Source: Rhizobiales bacterium 63-22
GTDB taxonomy: Bacteria; Pseudomonadota; Alphaproteobacteria; Rhizobiales; Rhizobiaceae
NCBI GenBank assembly: GCA_001898995.1
Contig: MKVZ01000020.1
Span: 1-47,422, forward strand
DNA length: 47,422 bases
Direction: 5' to 3'
The notes under the pieces are model-generated. The model was not told where the DNA came from and made no database searches. It was given only the letters and a program-made list of their open reading frames with translations. Below are positions 34,644-41,416 of the stretch, in pieces. How positions within the stretch are numbered: the first letter of the stretch is position 1; each line of letters opens with the position of its first letter. The translations under genes were made by a program, and so were the position numbers.

Positions 34644-35558
34644 ATGCAACGCGACGACATTCCCGCCATCATCCCGGACGATATCGAAGACAAGAAGGAA
34701 GCGGCGCAGCGCTGGTTCGAGGAACTGCGCGACCGCATCTGCGCAAGCTTCGAGCAGCTTGAGGACGAATTGCAGGGGCCGCTCTGCGACCGCGAGCCGG
34801 GCCGTTTCGTGCGCACCCCGTGGCGCAAGGACGAGGGCCGTGGCGGCGGCGGAGCGATGTCGATCATGCACGGGCGCGTATTTGAGAAGGTCGGCGTCCA
34901 TGTCTCCACCGTCCATGGTGAGTTCTCGCCGGAGTTCCGCAACCAGATACCGGGCGCGGAGGAAGATCCGCGCTACTGGGCGAGCGGCATTTCCCTGATC
35001 GCTCATCCGCAGAACCCCAATGTGCCCGCCGTGCACATGAACACGCGCATGGTGGTGACGACGCGGCAATGGTTCGGCGGCGGCGCGGACCTCACGCCCG
35101 TTCTGGACCGGCGCCGCACGCAGGACGACCCCGACACGCTCACCTTCCACAAGGCGCTGCGCTTCATCTGCGAGAAACATGCCGGGATCATCGATTACCG
35201 GCGGCTGAAGGAATGGTGCGACGAATATTTCTACCTGCCGCACCGCGACGAACCGCGCGGGACCGGCGGCATCTTTTACGACTGGCTGCATTCGTCCGAC
35301 GAAAAGGGCGGCTGGGACGCCGATTTCGCCTTCACGCGCGATGTGGGCCGGGGCTTCTCGGTGGTCTATCCGCATCTGGTGCGCCAGAACTTCAATAAGG
35401 ACTGGACGTCCGCCGACCGCGACGAACAACTGGTCCGGCGCGGGCGCTACGTGGAGTTCAACCTGCTCTACGACCGGGGCACCATCTTCGGCCTCAAGAC
35501 CGGCGGCAACGTCGATTCCATCCTGTCGTCCATGCCGCCCGTGGTGAAATGGCCCTGA
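34644..35558 (+). CDS. hemF: oxygen-dependent coproporphyrinogen-III oxidase
   Basis: Haem synthesis enzyme of 304 aa that decarboxylates coproporphyrinogen III to protoporphyrinogen IX using O2. Conserved blocks are GRGGGGAMSIMHGRVFEKVG, NPNVPAVHMNTRMVV, RWFGGGADLTP-like QWFGGGADLTP, and the C-terminal RRGRYVEFNLLYDRGTIFGL. GAGAGGAG lies 6 bases before the ATG. A strong terminator follows. The oxygen-dependent form fits an aerobic organism with a bc1 complex. Confidence 0.97.
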   Translation: MQRDDIPAIIPDDIEDKKEAAQRWFEELRDRICASFEQLEDELQGPLCDREPGRFVRTPWRKDEGRGGGGAMSIMHGRVFEKVGVHVSTVHGEFSPEFRNQIPGAEEDPRYWASGISLIAHPQNPNVPAVHMNTRMVVTTRQWFGGGADLTPVLDRRRTQDDPDTLTFHKALRFICEKHAGIIDYRRLKEWCDEYFYLPHRDEPRGTGGIFYDWLHSSDEKGGWDADFAFTRDVGRGFSVVYPHLVRQNFNKDWTSADRDEQLVRRGRYVEFNLLYDRGTIFGLKTGGNVDSILSSMPPVVKWP

Positions 35559-35576
35559 AGAAATGAACATGACATA

Positions 35577-35610
35577 ACGAAAAGGGGCCGGAAAACCGGC
35601 CCCTTTTCGT
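35577..35610 (+). terminator. intrinsic terminator of hemF
   Basis: A perfect 15-bp stem, ACGAAAAGGGGCCGG (35577-35591) with CCGGCCCCTTTTCGT (35596-35610), and an AAAA loop. The stem contains its own A and T runs, so it can work in both directions. Confidence 0.93.
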
Positions 35611-35629
35611 TCGGTTCAGTTCTTTGGTC

Positions 35630-35678
35630 AAGCATGATCCGATCCGAAAGCCGGTGCCCACTTTTCGGGATCATGCTT
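35630..35678. repeat. palindromic element supplying a stop codon
   Basis: Outer arms AAGCATGATCC (35630-35640) and GGATCATGCTT (35668-35678), inner arms CCGAAA and TTTCGG. It is a member of the same family as 44265. The last codons and TGA stop of the hydroxylase gene lie inside it. Confidence 0.85.
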
Positions 35679-36513
35679 TGGGCTGGTTGCGCAGCTTTTC
35701 GGCCTCTGCATAGAACTTCTTTTCCCACTCGTTGTGGTTGTCCAGCCCTTCCTTGATGAAGGGCGTGAAGATGGCGAGATGCATCAGGCACCAGTTGACG
35801 AAACGGGCCGGGAAGCGCAGCGGCTTCACGAAATCCACGAACAGCACCACGCGCGTCTTGTCGGAATGGTTCCATGCCTCGTGCTCATAGGCATCGTCAA
35901 AGATCAGCACCTCGCCCTCGTGCCAGTGGCATACCTGATTTTCCACGCGGATGGCGAGCTTCTCGTTCGGCTCCGGCACGATGAGGCCCAGATGCAGGCG
36001 CAGCACGCCGTTATAGGGACCGCGATGCGGCGGCAGATGCTTGCCCGGCTCGAAGATCGAGAACATGGCCGTGGTCAGGCCCGGTATCTTGTTGACGATG
36101 CGCCACGTTTCGGGACAGGCCTTGATGTTCTGCTCCGATTTCAGGCCGAAACCGAGCAGGAAGAAGGTCTTCCAGTGATTGTCGGTCGAAATGGTCTTCA
36201 CGTCGGTGGAAATATCCTGAAAGGACGGCAGTTCGCTCTGGCGTTCGAGAACCTTGTCCAGTTCCTTGCGGATCGCCGGCCATTCCTTCTCGATCTCCGT
36301 CGCCCACGGAAAGGTGGCCTTGTCGTAGACCGGCGGATTGCCGAGGATGGCGTATTTCAGGTTGAGCCGCTCGGCCCATGCGACGATCCCCATGAAGAAC
36401 CGCGTGACCGCGCTCGGACGATCCATGGCGGAAAGGCCCTGGGTGCCGAACTTCTGCTGCGGATCGGAAGCTTTCTTGTCCTGTATCGGCGTGTCGGTAT
36501 TGGTCATCGTCAT
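35671..36513 (-). CDS. aspartyl/asparaginyl beta-hydroxylase family (LpxO/OlsC-like)
   Basis: Fe(II)/2-oxoglutarate-dependent hydroxylase of 280 aa. The iron site is visible as HLPPHRGPYNGVLRLHLGLI and the second His in YEHEAWNHS. Relatives hydroxylate fatty acyl chains of lipid A (LpxO) or ornithine lipids (OlsC); which applies cannot be told here. Hydrophobic stretches (VTRFFMGIVAWAERL and FVNWCLMHLAIFTPFI) suit a membrane-associated enzyme. The C-terminus QPKA and the TGA stop lie in a palindromic repeat. Monocistronic, convergent with hemF. Confidence 0.88.
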   Translation of the reverse strand: MTMTNTDTPIQDKKASDPQQKFGTQGLSAMDRPSAVTRFFMGIVAWAERLNLKYAILGNPPVYDKATFPWATEIEKEWPAIRKELDKVLERQSELPSFQDISTDVKTISTDNHWKTFFLLGFGLKSEQNIKACPETWRIVNKIPGLTTAMFSIFEPGKHLPPHRGPYNGVLRLHLGLIVPEPNEKLAIRVENQVCHWHEGEVLIFDDAYEHEAWNHSDKTRVVLFVDFVKPLRFPARFVNWCLMHLAIFTPFIKEGLDNHNEWEKKFYAEAEKLRNQPKA

Positions 36514-36615
36514 GCTCTTTCAAAATTGCGTGCTGGAAACATAACAGCCGCAGAACTGTGAAACCAAGCCGGAATCCGGCCCGAAAACCGTCTTCCATTC
36601 ATTTTATCGCGATTG

Positions 36616-36716
36616 GAGCATCGGTCCGAAAAGCGGAATCCGGTTTTCGGGTTTATCCGATGCTCAAACAAACAGATAGATCGTCACAATGCGCCTGATA
36701 AGGCGCACGACGATCT
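36616..36716. repeat. RIME-like two-palindrome element, copy B
   Basis: A 101-bp partner of the element at 21937. Palindrome 1 has arms GAGCATCGG/CCGATGCTC and CCGAAAA/TTTTCGG. Palindrome 2 has GATCGTC/GACGATC and GCGCC/GGCGC around TGATAA. One stem pair differs from copy A on both sides (T-A to C-G), keeping the pairing. Its right end overlaps the stop codon of the CCA gene. Confidence 0.9.
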
Positions 36717-37971
36717 AGTCGCGCAAAGCTTTCTCCAGAAGCGTGGCACGGTCAAGGCGAAAACCGGAGTCGATCCAGAAAGTTTCGAGCGCGCGCAACC
36801 GCGCGCCGAGTGCCGGCCCCTTCTCGACGCCCTGCGCGAGAAGATCGCCGCCGGTCACCGGGAAAACCGGAATCTCGAAATTTTCCGCCGTGTCGAGCAG
36901 GCGCGAAAAGGCGCCGGCGCGGACCATGGCCGCGTCGCTTGCCGCCGCCTCCTGCCGCGCCGCCGCGTAGGCGAGCCGGATCCGGTCGAGCACCGCCTGC
37001 CGGCTGCCGTGATAGATCGCCTTCTTCAACGCCTGTTCGGAAAGTTCCGGCTTCACCGCGTCGGCCCGCGCCCATGCTTCCAGCCGCGCCCGCTCGACAT
37101 TCGACATTCTGAGCCGCTTGCCCAGCGCCTCCATGCGCACCGCGTCCGGGGGCACGATGCTTTCTAGCCGCAGCAGCGGATCGGCGGCCCAGCCGAGATC
37201 GCCTTCCGTCCGCACCAGACCGTGCACGGCGTCGATGCCCCATTTCTCACTCTCTGGCAGCACCATGGTCAGCACGCCCGTCTGCCGCGTCCACAGAAGC
37301 GCCCGCGAGGGATCGGGCGCGGCGAGGAGCTTCTTCATCTCCGACCAGACCCGCTCCGCCGAAAGCTGCGCCATGCCCTCCTTCAGCCGCGCGCAGGCAC
37401 GCAGGCCCTCCGCTTCCGGGCGGCCCGAGCCGTACCACGCGAAGAAGCGGAAGAAGCGCAATATGCGCAGATAATCCTCGCGGATACGCTGCTCCGCATC
37501 GCCGATGAAGCGCAGCGTCCGCGTTCCTATGTCGGCAAGGCCGCCGACATGATCGATGACGGCGCCGTCCGCCGTGGCGTAGAGCGCGTTGATGGTGAAA
37601 TCGCGCCGCTCCGCGTCGGCCTGCCAGTCGGTGCCGAAGGCGACGGTAGCGCGGCGTCCGTCCGTCTCCACGTCGCGGCGCAGCGTCGTCACCTCGAAGG
37701 GCTGGCCCGCGACCACTATCGTCACCGTGCCGTGCGCGATGCCGGTCGGCACCACCTTGAATCCGGCCTCGGTCGCGAGCCGTACGGTTTCCTCCGGCGC
37801 GTGCGTGGTGGCGAGATCGACGTCGCTGACCGGCATGCCGATCAGCGTGTTGCGCACCGCGCCGCCGACGACGCGCGCCTCTCCGCCATCGCGGTTCAGC
37901 GCCGTGAAAAGCGCCCGCAGCGGCCTGGCGCGAAACCATGCCGCATCCGAAACTGTCACCCTGTCGTTCAA
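36715..37971 (-). CDS. cca: CCA tRNA nucleotidyltransferase
   Basis: Class II nucleotidyltransferase of 418 aa that adds or repairs the tRNA CCA end. The catalytic head has VVGGAVRNTLIGMPVSDVDL with the Asp pair, followed by RRDFTINALYA and the RNA-binding block LRIRFIGDAEQRI-like TLRFIGDAEQRIREDYLRIL. It starts with TTG at 37971, overlapping the upstream TGA as TTGA, with AAAGG upstream; translation is probably coupled to the NUDIX gene. The TAG stop lies on the edge of RIME copy B. Poly(A) polymerase is a close relative, but the single copy and context favour CCA addition. Confidence 0.93.
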   Translation of the reverse strand: MNDRVTVSDAAWFRARPLRALFTALNRDGGEARVVGGAVRNTLIGMPVSDVDLATTHAPEETVRLATEAGFKVVPTGIAHGTVTIVVAGQPFEVTTLRRDVETDGRRATVAFGTDWQADAERRDFTINALYATADGAVIDHVGGLADIGTRTLRFIGDAEQRIREDYLRILRFFRFFAWYGSGRPEAEGLRACARLKEGMAQLSAERVWSEMKKLLAAPDPSRALLWTRQTGVLTMVLPESEKWGIDAVHGLVRTEGDLGWAADPLLRLESIVPPDAVRMEALGKRLRMSNVERARLEAWARADAVKPELSEQALKKAIYHGSRQAVLDRIRLAYAAARQEAAASDAAMVRAGAFSRLLDTAENFEIPVFPVTGGDLLAQGVEKGPALGARLRALETFWIDSGFRLDRATLLEKALRD

Positions 37972-38597
37972 GCGTAGAGCCTTTCATAGACGCCGCGGAT
38001 AATGCCGGCGGTTATTCCCCAGATGAATCGCTCGCCATAGGGCATGGCGTAATAGAAGCGCTCCCTGCCGTTGATCAGCCTGCTTTCGCGCCGGTGATTG
38101 GCCGGGTCCATCAGGAAGGACAGCGGCACCTCGAAAATATCGGCCACCTCGCCCGGATTGGGATCGAGGTCGAGCGGCGTGTTCACCACCGCCAGAACCG
38201 GCGTGATGGAAAAGCCGCTGCCGGTGAGATAGCGCGGCAGATGGCCGACGATCCGTGCGCGCTCGCCCGCAAGCCCGATCTCCTCATGCGCCTCGCGCAG
38301 CGCCGCGCGGTCCGCCGTCCCGTCATCGGGATCGATCGAGCCGCCCGGGAAGGCTATCTGCCCGGAATGGTTGCGCAGCGTCTCGGTGCGCTGCGTCAGA
38401 AGCAGCGTCGATTCCGGTCCGCGATCCACCACCGGCACCAGCACCGCCGCGTCGCGCAGCTTCGCCTGTGCCATGAAGGTGGCGAAATCCGGGTTCAGCA
38501 CATGGTCTCCGCCGATCCCGCCCGCATCCGGCTGCACCCGGCGCGCGCGCTCGGCGAAATCGCCTGCCGAGAAGGGCACGGAAAAAAGGGCCGTCAT
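37968..38597 (-). CDS. NUDIX hydrolase, CoA pyrophosphatase type
   Basis: NUDIX enzyme of 209 aa. The block LLLTQRTETLRNHSGQIAFP followed by GGSIDPDDGTADRAALREAHEEIGL is the CoA diphosphatase (UPF0035) signature merged with the NUDIX box. The expected reaction splits CoA or oxidised CoA to 4'-phosphopantetheine and 3',5'-ADP. The ATG overlaps the upstream gene as ATGA, and its TGA overlaps the cca TTG. This places it in the middle of a tightly coupled three-gene operon. Confidence 0.9.
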   Translation of the reverse strand: MTALFSVPFSAGDFAERARRVQPDAGGIGGDHVLNPDFATFMAQAKLRDAAVLVPVVDRGPESTLLLTQRTETLRNHSGQIAFPGGSIDPDDGTADRAALREAHEEIGLAGERARIVGHLPRYLTGSGFSITPVLAVVNTPLDLDPNPGEVADIFEVPLSFLMDPANHRRESRLINGRERFYYAMPYGERFIWGITAGIIRGVYERLYA

Positions 38598-39274
38598 TTC
38601 AGCGCCGCCTCCAGCGCGTCCGCCGGCATGAGCGGGAAAACCGCCCCGCCCGAACGCACGGCGAAACAGGCGACGCCGTCCACCGCGATCTCTTCGCCGA
38701 GCGCGACCAGATCGTACATGACGGCGCGGGTGACGAGTGCCTCCAGCCGCCCCCGCACGCGCAGATAGGGCTTCAGTCCGCCGCTCGCCTCGTCCACGGC
38801 AAAGCGCAGCGGGTGGCCGGCATCCGCCGTCACCACGTCGCCGACATTGGTGCGGAAGGTAAGCCTCTGCTCCGCACCCTTGCCCGAAATCTGCATCTCG
38901 ACCGCCACGAAAGGCGCGTCCTCGACGCGGATACCGACCTTTTCGGCCGGCGTCACCAGATAGGTCCTGCCGTCCTCGTCCTTGCGCAGGACGGTCGAGA
39001 ACAGCCGCACCAGCGGCTTGCGGCCGATCGGCGTGCCCATGTAGAACCATGTGCCGTCGGCTTTGATCTCCATGTCGATGTCGCCGCAGAAGGGCGGGTT
39101 CCAGCGCTCCACGGGCGCCGGGCCGCGCTCCCTTTCGGCGGGGCCGCTATTCGCATCGGCATGGGCGCGCGCGATCAGCGCTTCCAGACCGCCCATTCCT
39201 TCGGCGCTCTGTGCTTGCGCTTTCCGCATGGCTTCTTGCGGTGCCTCGCCGCCGCCGGGGGTGCCTTTTGCCAT
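38594..39274 (-). CDS. DUF1285 domain-containing protein
   Basis: Protein of 226 aa. After a Gly/Ala/Gln-rich N-terminus, the DUF1285 core begins at PVERWNPPFCGDIDMEIKAD and continues with GTWFYMGTPIGRKPLVRLFS, KVGIRVEDAPFVAVEM and LKPYLRVRGRLEALVTRAVM. The structure of this family is known but its function is not. First gene of the coupled DUF1285-NUDIX-cca operon, whose end overlaps the next ATG (ATGA). The fixed neighbourhood may hint at nucleotide or tRNA metabolism, but this is only suggestive. Confidence 0.9.
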   Translation of the reverse strand: MAKGTPGGGEAPQEAMRKAQAQSAEGMGGLEALIARAHADANSGPAERERGPAPVERWNPPFCGDIDMEIKADGTWFYMGTPIGRKPLVRLFSTVLRKDEDGRTYLVTPAEKVGIRVEDAPFVAVEMQISGKGAEQRLTFRTNVGDVVTADAGHPLRFAVDEASGGLKPYLRVRGRLEALVTRAVMYDLVALGEEIAVDGVACFAVRSGGAVFPLMPADALEAALK

Positions 39275-39306
39275 TCGACTCGGTTATTCCTGCGTTGATA
39301 TGTCCC

Positions 39307-39410
39307 AAAGCATGTCGCGCAAAAGTGCGCAGCGGTTTTGCGATAACGACATGCGCAAAAACAAAAGTTTAAAGCGTGGAAAGCGAATCTGAAAGATCGC
39401 GACGCGCTTT
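39307..39410. repeat. compound two-palindrome intergenic element
   Basis: Palindrome 1 has arms GCATGTCG (39310-39317)/CGACATGC (39347-39354) and CGCAAAA/TTTTGCG. Palindrome 2 (39371-39410) has AAAGCG/CGCTTT with an inner GCGAATCT/AGATCGC. The overall size (about 104 bp) and two-hairpin design equal the RIME copies, but the sequence is different. It lies between divergent operons. Confidence 0.8.
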
Positions 39411-39503
39411 AAGTCATGAAATAGTCACCGTTTCGCCGCTTGTCAGTACACGATACGAAATTAAGCTGATAAGAGGCAGTCCCGTCCATATTACGAGGTT
39501 CCC

Positions 39504-40511
39504 ATGAGCGTTGCCATCACGCCCGAAAACGCCACTCCCGATCGGATCGTCGCGGAAGCCGAACGGGCGCTCGCCGACATAGCGCTCGTCCGGGAGAGTG
39601 TCGGCACGGTCATCTTCGGGCAGGAAAGCGTGATCGAGCGCAGCCTCGTGGCGATCCTCGCCGGCGGCCATGCGCTGCTGGTGGGCGTGCCCGGCCTCGC
39701 CAAGACAAAGCTGGTGGAAACGCTCGGCCTCGTGCTCGGCCTTTCCGGCCAGCGCATCCAGTTCACGCCAGACCTGATGCCCTCCGACATCATCGGCTCG
39801 GAAGTGATGGAGCAGGACGCGGACGGGCGGCGCTCCTTCCGCTACATCAAGGGTCCGGTCTTCGCGCAACTGCTGATGGCCGACGAGATCAACCGCGCCA
39901 GCCCGCGCACCCAGTCGGCGCTGTTGCAGGCCATGCAGGAATATCACGTCACCGTCGCCGGCAACCGCTACGACCTGCCGGCGCCGTTCCATGTGCTGGC
40001 CACGCAGAACCCGCTGGAACAGGAAGGCACCTATCCGCTGCCGGAAGCCCAACTCGACCGTTTCCTGATGCAGATCGACATTCTCTATCCCGAACTCGAC
40101 GCCGAACGCCGCATTCTCATCGAGACGACCGGCGTGGCCGAGGCGAAACCGCGGGCGATCACCGACGCCGAACGGCTGAAGGAGATGCAGACGCTGGTGC
40201 GGCGCATGCCGGTTCCCGAAAGCGTGGTGGAGGCGATCCTGAAACTGGTGCGCTCGGCGCGGCCCGACGCGGACAACGAGCACGCGCGGAAGCATATCGC
40301 ATGGGGTCCGGGCCCGCGCGCCAGCCAGGCACTGATGCTCTGCGCCCGCGCCCGCGCGCTCTATGAAGGCCGTTTCGCGCCCTCCGTCGATGACGTAAAG
40401 TCGCTGGCCGAACCGGTGCTCCAGCACCGCATGGCGCTCAATTTCGCCGCGCGCGCCGACGGCATGAATGTGCGGGACGTGATCGCCAGCCTCGTCAGGA
40501 CCGCGTTCTGA
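39504..40511 (+). CDS. MoxR family AAA+ ATPase
   Basis: AAA+ chaperone-like ATPase of 335 aa. Walker A GVPGLAKT (61-68) and Walker B LLMADEINRASPRTQSALLQ (from 123) are followed by the sensor segment ATQNPLEQEGTYPLPEAQLD. MoxR proteins help mature or activate metal enzymes and membrane complexes, generally with a partner VWA or DUF58 protein. It begins a four-gene cluster with DUF58, BatA/DUF4159 and a second membrane protein; its stop touches the next start (TGATG). Confidence 0.95.
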   Translation: MSVAITPENATPDRIVAEAERALADIALVRESVGTVIFGQESVIERSLVAILAGGHALLVGVPGLAKTKLVETLGLVLGLSGQRIQFTPDLMPSDIIGSEVMEQDADGRRSFRYIKGPVFAQLLMADEINRASPRTQSALLQAMQEYHVTVAGNRYDLPAPFHVLATQNPLEQEGTYPLPEAQLDRFLMQIDILYPELDAERRILIETTGVAEAKPRAITDAERLKEMQTLVRRMPVPESVVEAILKLVRSARPDADNEHARKHIAWGPGPRASQALMLCARARALYEGRFAPSVDDVKSLAEPVLQHRMALNFAARADGMNVRDVIASLVRTAF

Positions 40512-41416
40512 TGGCTGTCGGCGCCGAAGTTCCGGCCTCGGATCGTGGCGATGCGCTTGCCCGTGCCCATGCGCGCGCGGCCGCCCTTCCCGATCTGCTG
40601 GTCGAGGCGCGGCGCGTGGTCAACACGGTCATCAACGGCTGGCACGGGCGGCGCAGGCGCGGCCCCGGCGAGAATTTCTGGCAATTCCGTCCCTATATGC
40701 CGGGCGAATCCTTCTCCCGCATCGACTGGCGGCGCTCGGCCCGAGACGACCATACCTATGTGCGCGACCGCGAATGGGAATCGGCGCACACGGTCTGGCT
40801 CTGGTGCGACCTGTCGCCCTCCATGCTCTACCGCTCGCAATTCGCACCCGTCTCCAAGGAGGCGCGCGCGCTGGTGCTCATGCTGGCGCTGGCCGAGCTT
40901 CTGTCGCGCTCCGGCGAACGCATCGCCTTTCCCGCGCTCCTGCGCCCGCTTAGCGTTCGCGACGGCGCGGAACGCCTCGCGGCGGCGCTGATGCACGAGA
41001 CGCCGGAAAGCGATCTGCCGGTCATCGACCAGATCGGCCGTTTCTCCGATGTGGTTCTCGTATCCGATTTCCTGCATCCGCTGGACGAGGTGACCGGTCT
41101 TCTGGACCGGCTGGCGCGGCGCGGCGTGCGGACGCATCTGGTCGAGGTGGCCGACCCGGCGGAGGAAAGCTTCCCTTATGCCGGGCGCACCGAGTTCCGC
41201 GATCCCGAAACCGGCGCGGTGCTGGTCGCGGGCCGCGCGGAAAGCCTCGCCGAGGATTATCGCCGCCTCTACATGGCCCGCCGCGACACGCTGGCGGATT
41301 TCTGCAAGCGGCTCGGCTGGAGCTTTTCCGTCCACCGCACCGACCGTCCGGCGGCGGAAGCCCTCGCCCGCCTGCACGACATGCTGAGCGTCACGGCGGA
41401 AGGGGCGCGCGCATGA
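40511..41416 (+). CDS. DUF58 domain-containing protein
   Basis: Protein of 301 aa. The DUF58 signature appears as GRRRRGPGENFWQFRPYMPG followed by ESFSRIDWRRSARDDHTYVR, and a VWA-like fold continues with VWLWCDLSPSMLYRS (a D-x-S-x-S-like metal site). Partner of the upstream MoxR ATPase (1-base overlap) and the downstream BatA-like gene (4-base overlap, ATGA), so all three are translated together. The role is presumably adaptor in MoxR-driven assembly; the client is unknown. Confidence 0.92.
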   Translation: MAVGAEVPASDRGDALARAHARAAALPDLLVEARRVVNTVINGWHGRRRRGPGENFWQFRPYMPGESFSRIDWRRSARDDHTYVRDREWESAHTVWLWCDLSPSMLYRSQFAPVSKEARALVLMLALAELLSRSGERIAFPALLRPLSVRDGAERLAAALMHETPESDLPVIDQIGRFSDVVLVSDFLHPLDEVTGLLDRLARRGVRTHLVEVADPAEESFPYAGRTEFRDPETGAVLVAGRAESLAEDYRRLYMARRDTLADFCKRLGWSFSVHRTDRPAAEALARLHDMLSVTAEGARA

